64,000 nt of DNA from JARRNE01 sp963824085. GTDB lineage: Bacteria > Pseudomonadota > Gammaproteobacteria > Chromatiales > Chromatiaceae. The stretch is taken from assembly GCA_963824085.1 (NCBI GenBank), contig CAWGNT010000024.1, positions 1-64,000 on the forward strand, written 5' to 3'. The translations under genes and the position numbers were made by a program. The notes under the pieces are model-generated. The model searched no databases and was not told where the DNA came from. It worked only from the letters and a program-made list of their open reading frames with translations. The stretch's first letter is position 1. Each line of letters begins with the position of its first letter. Positions 17,254 through 26,201 of this stretch are shown here, one piece after another.

Positions 17254-17540
17254 ACCTCTCTGATGACGGATGTCGTAGCGTCTCGCGACGCCCCTCTGCT
17301 CAGCATAGCGAAGCTATCGCACAGTTGCGTGAGCGGTCGGGTCTTCAAGCCGCGTTTCCCGACATGGTCTGGGTGACGCAGGCACGAGCAACCCGCGTGC
17401 CTATGATGACTCGTCCGGAGTCTGCATAAACCCAATTTACATGGTGTTTTCCGAAAGACGCGCGCAGCGCGTTCCCTCCCTGGCCCTCCTGGAAATGGCC
17501 GTTAGGAACGATTCGGAAACAACTGAACCACTTCGTTCGG

Positions 17541-17628
17541 CGTAGGGTGCAATAGCGGAGCGTATTGCACCGACTGGGATTAACGGCGACCTGCGGCGCA
17601 ATACGGCTGGGGCCTATTGCGCCCTACC
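17541..17628. repeat. Double-palindrome intergenic element (about 88 bp)
   Basis: GGTGCAATA and TATTGCACC form a perfect stem near its left end, and GGCGCAATA and TATTGCGCC form another near its right end. The whole element is also an inverted repeat: GTAGGGTGCAATA on the left matches the complement of TATTGCGCCCTAC on the right at 12 of 13 positions. It resembles the GTAGGGTGCAATA-type intergenic palindromes known from proteobacterial genomes. A degenerate relative may lie at 26043-26069. Confidence 0.7.
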
Positions 17629-17672
17629 GTTGGGTGGTCAGAAAAAATGGTCAAGTTGTTCTTGAATCGTCA

Positions 17673-17850
17673 CTTATTCCTGAAGCTCAGCCGGAACACT
17701 TTGCACCCCATCCATGGGGCCTAGATCCCGGCACTCCCTGCCGGGATGAGGCCCAGGCACGGATCAACATTGTCGTTAGGCAGAGCCTGCTCCCGAGTTG
17801 TTCCGAGGGAACGTCGGAAACCAGGTGTCACGGACGGCGGGTCGCCATGC
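17673..17850 (+). repeat. Dispersed palindromic repeat, copy C (3' end degenerate)
   Basis: It opens TTCCTGAAGCTCAGCCGGAA and carries the core TCCCGGCACTCCCTGCCGGG. The second palindrome is rearranged, with an extra GAGTTGTTCCGAGGG segment, and matching stops soon after GTGTCACGGACGGCG. It sits in the 1.2-kb gap 17254-18446, where I see no gene apart from this and the element at 17541. Confidence 0.75.
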
Positions 17851-18446
17851 ACGTGGCTCTTCGGCCCTTGACACGAGGGAGCCGGCACTGCAAACAACGC
17901 AAGTGCGACCGGGATATATGGCGACACACTGCGGTTCAAAGTACCCAGCGCGGGGACCCAAGTTTGGGGATATCGGCCGCCCTTTGCCGCGGAACAACGC
18001 TTACTGAGGCGTGTAAGCAGCGGCGGCTGACTCCTGCGTCGACTGTTGGCGGGGAGCTCCCACGAGCGGGACGGGCTCTGCGCCCGCTGCGAGGGATCGT
18101 CCGCAAACGCCCGCTAACCCCTTCGCAGACAAGGCCATTGCCGGAGCCGTGCCCCCTGGAATCAGGGGCAGATAGAGTGTTTACGGGACCGCGCGGCGGT
18201 TCGATCCGTAGTCGATATCCGCCGTGACGCATCACTCGATTCAATTGGCACGCGTCCTGCTTTAGCTGGAGTGGCGGACATGCCACCAGACTGCTGAGGG
18301 TCGCCATCGTCAGCGGACCTGGCGCGGGTACAGGGATGTACCACTTCATTATTCCCGACGGCATCGTGCCGATCGCACTCAAGGACGTTGCCTGCGCGCG
18401 CAATGAGCAGGCGGCCTTGTGAAGGACTGACGACTCGGCGCGATGC

Positions 18447-19697
18447 ATGCGTCTGCATAACCTCCTCCCTCGTCATCTCGCCGGGGGTCTTCGCGAACGG
18501 CTCCTGACGCTGCGCGCAATGCTTGAGCGTTGGCTGCGCCTCAACGCCTGGTTTCCACACGCGCTACTTGCACTGGGCGTCGCGCTTGCCGGCTTGCTTG
18601 GCGTTGTGCCGACGGTCAAGCACCTGGTGGGTGCGACAAGCCTTCCCACAGCGGTCAACGTTATCTCGCGGGAGCTCGTGTCCGTGGTGCTGCGAGGCGC
18701 GCCGCGCGGGGTGTTCGGGGTCGTGCTGCTGGCGATGTCCGTGGGGCTTCTACTGCGCTCGCGCTTTGCGTGGGTTATCAGCCTCATGATGATCGGTGCG
18801 ACCATTGCGCTGGGGCTGCATGGGGGCATCACCCCGGTCCCCAGTCTGGTGGTATACAACGGTGTCCTGCTGCTGCTCTTGCTCTTGTGGAGGCGGCATT
18901 TCGACCGCACCAGTCTAGCGGCGGCAACCCTCTTCGGCGTGACCAGCGCGGTGCTGCTCCTGGGGTACGCCGTGTTTGGCAGTTACCTGTTCGGTAAGGG
19001 GTTCTCGCCGCCCATCAACGATCTGACCTCGGCGCTCTACTTCGCAGTCGTGACCATGTCCACGGTCGGTTACGGGGACATAGTGCCGAAGACCCCGGAG
19101 GCGAGATTCTTCGTCGCGTCGATGATCATCCTCGGCATAGCCGTATTCGCAACGGCAATCAGCGCCGTGATCGTACCCATTCTCAGCCGCCAGGTGCAGC
19201 GGCTTGTGCGAGGCCCAGGAGGAAAGATGGAGCGGAAGAATCACTATGTGATCGTCGGTCGTACTTCGCTCGCGCGTAATGCCTATCGCGAGATGCGCGC
19301 GCGAGGTCTCCCTCTCACGGTGATACTCGCCGATCCGCCGGATCCGGGGGAGTTCGAAGACGCCGACCTCGTGGTGGGGGATGCCAGCGAGCTCGATACC
19401 TTGCGGAGCGCCGGTGTTCTGACGGCCGAAGCGGTGCTGGCGCTAAGCGCCGTCGATTCCGACAACGCCTTTGTAGTGCTGGCGGTCAAGGAGCTGGAAA
19501 GCCGGGCGAAAACGGTGGTGGCAGTCAACGACTCGAACAATTTGGGGCGGGTACAGCGCGTTCAGCCGGATCTCATCATTGCGCCGCAGGTGCTGGGGGG
19601 CGAGCTGCTGGCCATGGTCCTGAGCGGTGAGAACCCGGACAGCCAGACGCTGCTCGCACGCCTGCTTCACATGACGGAGTCCCCGGTCACGGAATGA
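18447..19697 (+). CDS. kch: Kch-type voltage-gated potassium channel with RCK (TrkA-N) domain
   Basis: A 416-residue inner-membrane channel, the same size as E. coli Kch (417). Five to six hydrophobic segments (about residues 38-225) precede the selectivity filter TMSTVGYGDIVPK near residue 205. After the last segment (FATAISAVIVPIL) a cytoplasmic RCK domain begins with NHYVIVGRTSLARNAYREMR, then DADLVVGDASELDTLRSAGV and AVLALSAVDSDNAFVVLAVK. The glycine motif is GRTSLA rather than GxGxxG, so nucleotide binding may be altered. The start at 18447 is the longest option; ATG 18519 is an alternative. It stands alone, followed by a 280-bp gap without a visible gene before the TRAP genes. Confidence 0.9.
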   Translation: MRLHNLLPRHLAGGLRERLLTLRAMLERWLRLNAWFPHALLALGVALAGLLGVVPTVKHLVGATSLPTAVNVISRELVSVVLRGAPRGVFGVVLLAMSVGLLLRSRFAWVISLMMIGATIALGLHGGITPVPSLVVYNGVLLLLLLLWRRHFDRTSLAAATLFGVTSAVLLLGYAVFGSYLFGKGFSPPINDLTSALYFAVVTMSTVGYGDIVPKTPEARFFVASMIILGIAVFATAISAVIVPILSRQVQRLVRGPGGKMERKNHYVIVGRTSLARNAYREMRARGLPLTVILADPPDPGEFEDADLVVGDASELDTLRSAGVLTAEAVLALSAVDSDNAFVVLAVKELESRAKTVVAVNDSNNLGRVQRVQPDLIIAPQVLGGELLAMVLSGENPDSQTLLARLLHMTESPVTE

Positions 19698-19977
19698 CAG
19701 AGGACCTTGGGGGCCTCCTTGTACGGTGCGCTGCGCGCACCGATTCCTCTTTTGCGACAAGGCAGGCGTACCTACAGCGCTCGTCGGCCTGATGCGCTGA
19801 GTGTCACCGCCGAGACCCCCGCCTGGTTGGGCTTTCCAGCGCGTGTAGCGCCCGAGCCGCTACCAGCATCTGACGCAGAAATGCCCCTCTCGATTCGCTT
19901 GAACGGCTTCCCTTCCATCCGTTAGGGAAGTAACGTGGCTGGCGGCTGGCCCAACACAGCAACAGGGGGGACAAGTC

Positions 19978-20568
19978 ATGCAGGGCCTTCTCCGTATTGC
20001 CCGAGGCATCGATCGGCTCAATACGGGCGTTGGCCGTGCGGTGTACTGGTTGATACTGGTTGCTACGCTGGTCAGTGCCGGAAATGCGCTCATGCGCTAC
20101 ACGTTCGACATCAGCTCGAACGCGTGGCTGGAGCTCCAGTGGTATCTCTTCTCTGCCGTGTTCCTGCTGTGTGCACCCTATACGCTGCTGCGTAACGAGA
20201 TGGTGCGCATCGACGTGATCGCCGGGCGGTTGTCGCGACGGACCCAGGCCTGGATCGATGTCGTCGGTGCCCTGCTCTTTTTGTTGCCGATGACCGTGGT
20301 GATGGTCGCCCTCTCCTGGCCCGTGTTCGTGCATACTCTTGAAAGCCACGAAATGTCCTCGAACGCCGGCGGTCTTATCGTCTGGCCGGCACGGCTGCTT
20401 GTGCCTACGGGGTTCTTTCTGCTCCTGCTGCAGGGCATGTCCGAGCTGATCAAGCGGGTTGCCTTCTTGGCGGGGGCCGGGCCTGACCCCCTGGATCGCG
20501 GCCACGAGAAGAGTGCTGAAGCCCTGTTGGCCGAGGAGATCGCAGACACGCAGAGGGAGGGCTCGTGA
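19978..20568 (+). CDS. TRAP transporter small permease (DctQ family)
   Basis: The small membrane subunit of a tripartite ATP-independent periplasmic transporter. The 196-residue protein has four hydrophobic segments (about residues 20-40, 55-75, 95-118, 135-160), with the family pattern MRYTFDISSNAWLELQWYLF and LLCAPYTLLRNEMVRIDVI. The C-terminal 35 residues are hydrophilic and cytoplasmic. The start at ATG 19978 has AGGGGGG seven bases upstream. Its stop overlaps the GTG start of the large permease (GTGA), so the two are translationally coupled. This transporter type uses an ion gradient with a soluble binding protein; here the binding protein is encoded downstream on the other strand. Confidence 0.9.
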   Translation: MQGLLRIARGIDRLNTGVGRAVYWLILVATLVSAGNALMRYTFDISSNAWLELQWYLFSAVFLLCAPYTLLRNEMVRIDVIAGRLSRRTQAWIDVVGALLFLLPMTVVMVALSWPVFVHTLESHEMSSNAGGLIVWPARLLVPTGFFLLLLQGMSELIKRVAFLAGAGPDPLDRGHEKSAEALLAEEIADTQREGS

Positions 20569-22319
20569 CCGCCTTCGTGATCGCGAACATGGCGCCCCTC
20601 ATGTTCGCGACCGTCATAGTCACCCTCCTGATCGGCTACCCGGTGGCCTTCTCGCTGGCGGCGGTCGGTCTCGGTTTCGGCGTGCTTGGGGTCGAGCTCG
20701 GCCTGCTGCAGCCCGCCTTGTTTCAGGCCCTGCCGGATCGTGTATGGGGTGTGATGTCGAACGAGACCCTGCTAGCGATCCCCTTCTTCACCTTTATGGG
20801 CCTCATCCTGGAGCGCAGCGGCATGGCCGAGGACCTGCTCGATACCATCGGGCAGCTGTTCGGGCCGGTTCGCGGCGGCTTGGCTTACGCGGTGGTCGTC
20901 GTCGGCGCGCTCCTCGCCGCGACCACCGGCGTGGTGGCGGCGTCGGTGATCTCCATGGGTCTGATCTCACTGCCGATCATGCTGCGCTACGGATACGACC
21001 GACGCCTCGCCTCCGGCGTGATTGCCGCATCCGGCACCCTTGCCCAGATCATCCCGCCATCCCTGGTTCTGATCATCATGGCCGACCAGCTCGGGCGCTC
21101 GGTCGGCGACATGTACTCGGGCGCCTTCATCCCAGGTTTCCTGCTCACGGGGATCTATCTCGGCTATGTGGCCTTTGCCACCCTGGTCCGGCCGCGCTGG
21201 GCTCCCGCCTTGCCGCTGGAGGCGCGCACCCTGCGGGAGGAGGGGGAGAGTAGCGGGGTGCGCTCACTGCTCGTGCTTCTTGGCGTGGCCCTCGCTGCCG
21301 CGCTGACCTTCGACCGTTTTCATCACGGTCCCGAGACGCCGACCGATACCCGGATCGTGGTCACGGTCGCGTTCGGTATGGGCGTCGCCTTCGTGATCGC
21401 CTCAGCGAACCGGCTGCTGGGCCTGCGGTTCCTGTCCCTCATCGCCGAGCGAGTGACCTTTGTCCTGATACCGCCCCTGGGGCTGGTGTTTCTGGTGCTC
21501 GGCACTATTTTTCTTGGGGTTGCGACCCCTACCGAGGGCGGTGCGATGGGCGCAACCGGTGCCCTCGTGATGGCGCTGGCGCGCCGCCGCCTGTCGCTGC
21601 GCCTGCTCAGGCAGGCCATGGACAGCACTGCCAAGCTCTCCGCGTTCGTCCTGTTCATCCTGATCGGCGCGCGGATCTTCAGCCTGACCTTCTACGCGGT
21701 CAACGGCCACGTCTGGGTGGAGCACCTGCTGTCCGCCCTGCCGGGAGGTCAGGTCGGCTTCCTGATTGCCGTCAACCTCCTGGTGTTCGTGCTCGCCTTC
21801 TTCCTGGACTTCTTCGAGCTCGCCTTCATCATCGTGCCGCTGCTCGCGCCGGTCGCGAGCAAGCTCGGCATCGATCTGATCTGGTTCGGGGTGCTGCTGG
21901 CCGTGAACATGCAGACCTCCTTCATGCATCCGCCCTTCGGCTTCGCCTTGTTCTTCCTGCGCAGCGTCGCCCCTGCCAAGGACTATGTGGACAAGGTCAC
22001 CGGCCGATCCATGGCGCCCGTCACGACCGGTCAGATCTACTGGGGGGCGATACCCTTCGTCTTCATACAGGTCATCATGGTGGCGCTGGTGCTTGCCTTT
22101 CCGCGGATGGTCCTGGTCTATAAGGACGACCTGCCTACGGTCGACGCGAGCAAGATCGAGATCACCCTGCCGCCCCCGGTGGTGCCTTACGGAGGCTCCG
22201 GCGAGGATGTCACCCGCGCGTTCCGTGACGATGGTCCGTCCGACAAGCAGTCGCAGGGATCGGGGGGTGGCGAGTCTACAGGTCAGCAGGATGACGACCT
22301 GACGAACCTCTTCAAGTAG
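20565..22319 (+). CDS. TRAP transporter large permease (DctM family)
   Basis: The large membrane subunit, 584 residues, longer than the usual 425-450 and typical of the subgroup acting on keto acids or mannitol/chloroaromatic-like substrates. DctM motifs include SNETLLAIPFFTFMGLILER, ASGTLAQIIPPSLVLIIMAD, FLGVATPTEGGAMGATGALV and FGVLLAVNMQTSFMHPPFGF. A hydrophilic insertion with extra segments lies near residues 215-300. The C-terminal 60 residues (after MVLVYKDDLPTVDASKIEIT) are polar, Ser/Gly/Gln-rich and probably cytoplasmic or periplasmic tail. The stop is only 11 bp from the stop of the convergent binding-protein gene. Confidence 0.9.
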   Translation: MTAFVIANMAPLMFATVIVTLLIGYPVAFSLAAVGLGFGVLGVELGLLQPALFQALPDRVWGVMSNETLLAIPFFTFMGLILERSGMAEDLLDTIGQLFGPVRGGLAYAVVVVGALLAATTGVVAASVISMGLISLPIMLRYGYDRRLASGVIAASGTLAQIIPPSLVLIIMADQLGRSVGDMYSGAFIPGFLLTGIYLGYVAFATLVRPRWAPALPLEARTLREEGESSGVRSLLVLLGVALAAALTFDRFHHGPETPTDTRIVVTVAFGMGVAFVIASANRLLGLRFLSLIAERVTFVLIPPLGLVFLVLGTIFLGVATPTEGGAMGATGALVMALARRRLSLRLLRQAMDSTAKLSAFVLFILIGARIFSLTFYAVNGHVWVEHLLSALPGGQVGFLIAVNLLVFVLAFFLDFFELAFIIVPLLAPVASKLGIDLIWFGVLLAVNMQTSFMHPPFGFALFFLRSVAPAKDYVDKVTGRSMAPVTTGQIYWGAIPFVFIQVIMVALVLAFPRMVLVYKDDLPTVDASKIEITLPPPVVPYGGSGEDVTRAFRDDGPSDKQSQGSGGGESTGQQDDDLTNLFK

Positions 22320-22330
22320 GAAGTAGGCGA

Positions 22331-23419
22331 CTAGGCCACGGTGGTCATGAAGTTGTCGAAGTTCTGCTCGGCGACGCGGAACCACAGGACCTGCTCGTCG
22401 CGGAAGTGCTTCCAGGGTCCGTAGACCTTGCGGAAACGCGGGTTTGCTGCTGCCGTCTCGTCGTAGACCTCGTTGGCGGCCTTCCAGGCGGCATTCATGA
22501 TGTCGCGCGAGAACGGGCGCAGCTGCACGCCCATGGCGACCAGGCGGCGCATCGCCTGCGGGTTGTTCGCGTCGTACTTGGCGAGCATCTCCGAGTTCGC
22601 ATAGGCGCAGGCCGCCGCCAGGACTGCCTGGTAAGACTTGGGAAGGGCGTTGTAGGCTTCGAGATTGACGTAAAGGTCCATCTCCGGGCCGCCCTCCCAC
22701 CAGCCGGGGTAGTAGTAGTACTTCGCGACCTTGGCCAGCCCGAGCTTCTCGTCGTCGTAAGGACCGACCCACTCGGCCGCATCGATGGTGCCCTTCTCGA
22801 GGGCCGGGTAGATGTCCCCTCCCGGGATCTGCTGAGGTACGACCCCGAGCTTGGCCAGTACTGTCCCGGCAAATCCTCCGACGCGGAACTTGAGCCCCTT
22901 GAGGTCGTCGACGGTCTTGATCTCCTTGCGGAAGAAGCCGCCCATCTGGGCGCCGGTGTTGCCGGACGGGAAGTTGATGATGTTGTAATTCTTCAGGAAG
23001 TCGCGCATCAGCTCCAGGCCGCCGCCCTTGTACATCCAGGCGTTCTGCTGGCGGGCATTCAGACCGAAGGGGACGGCGCAGCCGAATGCGAAGGTGGGGT
23101 CCTTGCCGAAGAAGTAATATCCCGCGGTGTGAGCGCACTCGACGGTGTGGTTCTGAACCGCGTCGACGACGCTGAAGGGGGGGACCAGCTCACCGCCGGC
23201 GAATACCTGAATCCGAAACCGCCCCCCGGTAGCCTCCGCGACCGTCTTAGAGATGGTGTCCGCGGCCCCGAAAATGGTGTCCAGCGACTTCGGAAAGCTC
23301 GATGCCAGCCGCCAGTGGACCTCCGGTCCAGCCTGCGCGAGGGCCGGCGCACCAAGGGCCGCCGCGGCCACTCCGGCACCGGCGGTGCCAACCTGCTTCA
23401 AGAAGGAACGACGTTGCAC
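22331..23419 (-). CDS. TRAP transporter substrate-binding protein (DctP, TakP-like)
   Basis: Periplasmic binding protein of the adjacent TRAP permeases. GTG 23419 is the right start: AAAGGAGG lies seven bases upstream, and it places the twin-arginine-type signal QRRSFLKQVGTAGAGVAAAA at the N-terminus; longer starts bury it. The mature protein shows WRLASSFPKSLDTIFGAADT, AGYYFFGKDPTFAFGCAVPF, KTVDDLKGLKFRVGGFAGTV and the terminal IDAAEWVGPYDD block, a pattern close to the keto-acid binder TakP. The gene is convergent with dctM and not in the permease operon, which is unusual. The substrate is inferred only by family resemblance; keto or hydroxy acids are most likely. Confidence 0.9.
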   Translation of the reverse strand: MQRRSFLKQVGTAGAGVAAAALGAPALAQAGPEVHWRLASSFPKSLDTIFGAADTISKTVAEATGGRFRIQVFAGGELVPPFSVVDAVQNHTVECAHTAGYYFFGKDPTFAFGCAVPFGLNARQQNAWMYKGGGLELMRDFLKNYNIINFPSGNTGAQMGGFFRKEIKTVDDLKGLKFRVGGFAGTVLAKLGVVPQQIPGGDIYPALEKGTIDAAEWVGPYDDEKLGLAKVAKYYYYPGWWEGGPEMDLYVNLEAYNALPKSYQAVLAAACAYANSEMLAKYDANNPQAMRRLVAMGVQLRPFSRDIMNAAWKAANEVYDETAAANPRFRKVYGPWKHFRDEQVLWFRVAEQNFDNFMTTVA

Positions 23420-23809
23420 GATGAGCCTCCTTTGTCTTGCATGCGAGAGATCGATTCGTGAAGGGCGGTCAGGGCTAGGGCTGGTCACTGGGCGGACTGT
23501 CCAGTCGCTGATGTCGGCGATTGACGGCGTAGCGAGCCCTGATGTCGGCGAAGCTGGCTCGAGATGGTATCACCAATTCCTCAGGGCGCGATCGCGCACC
23601 CGGTGCGACGAGCACGGTGGCTTATTCACCTATCCCCAGACCGCGGGGAACACGCGGTTGACGCGTATTGCGCCGAACGCGGTCCGATAGGAATTGCTCG
23701 TCTCCACCAGCCCTTTACTCCCAGGTCATTCCGGGGTGACGCCGGACCCTCGTCCTGGCAGAGTGACAGCGAGCGACAACATCCAAGTGCAACCACGGAG
23801 CAGCCCGCT

Positions 23810-24484
23810 GTGAGCTGGAAGACCGCCTACCGTTCCTTCTACTACCAGGGTGCGCCGGAGCCGGAAGACCTCGCCTTGCCTCCCTCCGAGACGGCCATGT
23901 TGTGTATCGACGTACAGAACTACGGCTTGGTGCTCAAGGATGATGCTGCGGAGCGCGCCCGCTGGGCACCTTTCCACAGGCGCATGCGCGAGATCGTGAT
24001 ACCGCGTATGCGTGCCCTGCAGGAAGCCTTTCGTGCCAACGGCATCGACGTGATCCACGCCCGCATCGCCTGCCTGCTCGAGGACGGGCGCGACCGCTCC
24101 CTTAGTCAAAAGATGCCGGGCTGGAACAATCTGCTGATGCCCAAGCACACGGAAGCGTCGCAGATCATTGAGGAGCTCGCCCCCCTTCCGGGCGAGATCG
24201 TGGTCACCAAGACGACCGATAGTGCGCTCACCGGGACCAACCTGCGACTGGTGCTCGCCAATATGGGCATCCGGAACCTGGTGGTGGCCGGCATCTACAC
24301 CGATCAGTGCGTCTCCTCCACGGTGCGCAGCCTGGCCGACGAAAGCTTCAACGTCGTAGTGGTTGAGGACTGCTGTGCCGCGGGTACGGACGAGCTTCAC
24401 TACAAGGAGCTGGAGATCATCAACATGATCTACTGTCACGTGCTGACCAGCAGTGAGCTTAGGGAGGTTATGGGGGTCGCATAA
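23810..24484 (+). CDS. Isochorismatase-family cysteine hydrolase
   Basis: A 224-residue cytoplasmic hydrolase starting at GTG 23810 (GGAG upstream); longer in-frame starts add non-native sequence. The catalytic triad of the family can be placed: Asp in AMLCIDVQNYGLV, Lys in EIVVTKTTDSALTGTNL, and Cys in VVAGIYTDQCVSSTVRSLAD. These enzymes hydrolyse amides or vinyl ethers (nicotinamidase, ureidoacrylate and biuret-type amidohydrolases). The particular substrate cannot be assigned. It is divergent from the TRAP binding protein across a 390-bp gap (23420-23809) without a visible gene, so a link to uptake of the same compound is possible but unproven. Confidence 0.88.
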   Translation: MSWKTAYRSFYYQGAPEPEDLALPPSETAMLCIDVQNYGLVLKDDAAERARWAPFHRRMREIVIPRMRALQEAFRANGIDVIHARIACLLEDGRDRSLSQKMPGWNNLLMPKHTEASQIIEELAPLPGEIVVTKTTDSALTGTNLRLVLANMGIRNLVVAGIYTDQCVSSTVRSLADESFNVVVVEDCCAAGTDELHYKELEIINMIYCHVLTSSELREVMGVA

Positions 24485-24550
24485 TCAGGGAGCAAAGGCT
24501 GAGGCGCCCAGCTGCACGGACTGTCTGAGCTCGGTCGGATCGCCGACGCA

Positions 24551-24702
24551 CGATCCCGGCGTTCCCTGCTCGGAATGACGGGCTGCGCACCAATCAGGGT
24601 CGTCGTTCCGGCAGGGATTGCCGGAACCCCGGTGCCACGGACGGCGACCACCGCGTCGCAAAGTGGGTCCTCCGTCGCAGCTCTGGAATAGTACGAATCA
24701 GC
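24551..24702 (+). repeat. Dispersed palindromic repeat, copy E (5' truncated)
   Basis: It holds the core GATCCCGGCGTTCCCTGCTCGG and GTCGTTCCGGCAGGGATTGC, then the family's right half (CGGTGCCACGGACGGC, TCCGTCGCAGCTCTGGAATA) ending GAATCA. The opening segment of the other copies is missing. It lies just before the membrane-protein relic at 24797. Confidence 0.75.
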
Positions 24703-24796
24703 TTTCGTAATTGCGCGTCGATCGCCGGTCCGGGTCTGCTGATTCAGGCTGCTCGACGTCGGAAGTCCCGCGGGCGTAGGCGCATCTCTGGCGGTC

Positions 24797-25013
24797 ATGC
24801 TGGTCACCTTCGTGGTCGGCGACCGCTTCGCCGTGAAGCTGCCGCATGCCCACCTGAGCGACCTGCAGATTCCCCTGCAGCACGGCGAGATCCTGCTCCT
24901 GGTCGACACTCCCTTCCATCGTGTGCGCGAGATCGAAGCACCTGATCTCGGAGCGCCATCCCGAGGTCGGCGTCGGCGGGGTCCACTGGACCCTGGAGGC
25001 GCTGGGGGTCTGA
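24797..25013 (+). pseudogene. C-terminal relic of a DUF1269-type membrane protein (frameshifted)
   Basis: The fragment reads VKLPHAHLSDLQIPLQHGEI, LLLVDTPFHRVREIE, then, after a one-base shift near 24940, HLISERHPEVGVGGVHWTLE up to a TGA at 25011. This is the C-terminal signature of small DUF1269 proteins (GEILLMVDVP, then HPEA, ending in a TEPTIPAF-like segment). The N-terminal two-thirds, with the glycine-rich membrane region, is absent; repeat copy E lies immediately upstream. Family identification is from memory of the motif pattern. Confidence 0.6.
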
Positions 25014-25237
25014 TCCGCAGGCTCTTTAGATCACATTCTCTCGATCACGCGTTCGCTCAGCTGCTTCGAGCCCTTTGCGACCAACGGTGCTGTACTGCAA
25101 CCCTTGAGCCCACCGCCATGTGCGAGCGCCCGCCACGAAAGCCGGCGCCGTCGACTCCGCCTCACGGTATCATCACAGGGAGATCGGTCGCTGGTTCCGC
25201 TCACACCACCCCGCAAGTGACAAGCAGGACGGCAGAA

Positions 25238-25840
25238 ATGAAGCTCTACGATTACGCGCGTTCCGGAAACTGTTACAAGGTGCGGTTGCTGCTTTCCCTG
25301 TTGGGTGCCGACTACGAACGCGTCACAGTCGACACCACCAAAGGGGAGAGTCTGACGCCGGAATTTCGCCGGCTGAATCCGCGAGGACAGATTCCCGTGC
25401 TCGAAGACGGCGGCACCGTCATTTGGGACTCCATGGCCATCCTGGTCTATCTCGCGCGGCGGCACGGGGGAGCGCCTTGGCTGCCGACGGATGCCTTGGG
25501 CGAGGCCCGCGTGATGCAATGGCTGGCCGTCTCGGAGAACGAGCTGCTCTACGGCCTGGCCCGTGCCCGGGCCGTGCTCCACTTCGGGCGGCCATTCGAC
25601 CTGGAGCAGTGCCAGCGCGAGGGTCGGACGGGGCTGGACACGATGGAGGGCCAGCTTGCCGGACGCGAGTGGCTGGCTGCGGAGCGTCCGACCATCGCGG
25701 ACATCGCCTGCTTCCCTTACGTGGCCCTGTCGAACGACGCCGGCGTCTCCCTTGAGCCCTACCCCGCAGTGCGGGCCTGGATTGGCCGCGTCAAGCGCCT
25801 TCCGGGTTTTGTCGCAATGCCAGGAATTGACGCCGATTGA
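25238..25840 (+). CDS. Glutathione S-transferase family protein
   Basis: Starting at ATG 25238, a 200-residue protein with a thioredoxin-like N-domain: MKLYDYARSGNCYKVRLLLS (catalytic Ser/Cys region at residues 9-12), LNPRGQIPVLEDGGTVIWDS (cis-Pro and the E/D-S glutathione-binding motif), and AILVYLARRHG. The all-helical C-domain includes RPTIADIACFPYVALSND with the N-capping-box Asp. It would conjugate or reduce substrates using glutathione in the cytoplasm. The length is normal. The in-frame sequence upstream back to 24797 belongs to an unrelated relic and should not be added. The gap 25841-26201 after it holds no visible gene, only a degenerate palindrome (GGTGCAATA facing TATTGCCACC). Confidence 0.9.
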   Translation: MKLYDYARSGNCYKVRLLLSLLGADYERVTVDTTKGESLTPEFRRLNPRGQIPVLEDGGTVIWDSMAILVYLARRHGGAPWLPTDALGEARVMQWLAVSENELLYGLARARAVLHFGRPFDLEQCQREGRTGLDTMEGQLAGREWLAAERPTIADIACFPYVALSNDAGVSLEPYPAVRAWIGRVKRLPGFVAMPGIDAD

Positions 25841-26201
25841 TTGCGGAAGAGGATCATCGACTAATCTGCGGCTGAACTGAAGAACGGAGGGTCACGGGGT
25901 CAGGTCTTGTCTTTTGCGCACCGCAAGCTGAGCTCGCGGCATGGCACGTTTCCTCGGGTCAGCCGAATTGTTCGCCGAGCGAAATACGCAATAGACAAGA
26001 CCCCTTACTCCCTCACCGCATGTCTTCGCGAAGCTCATTTGGTGCAATACGCCGTCGGCTATTGCCACCGACGTCGGCAAACGCTGGAAGCGGCGAAACG
26101 CGGCGGGAAAGAGGAGCAGCATAGGCAAGCGGAAGGAAGAGCAGAGGAGAGGCTAAAGGCGGCATGCAGCCTTCGGTATGGGTTCGGGCTGGGGGCAAGA
26201 G

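Noticed and set aside
18190..18230. GGTTCGATCC resembling a tRNA T-loop
   Set aside because: No matching T-stem, anticodon arm or acceptor stem could be drawn around it.
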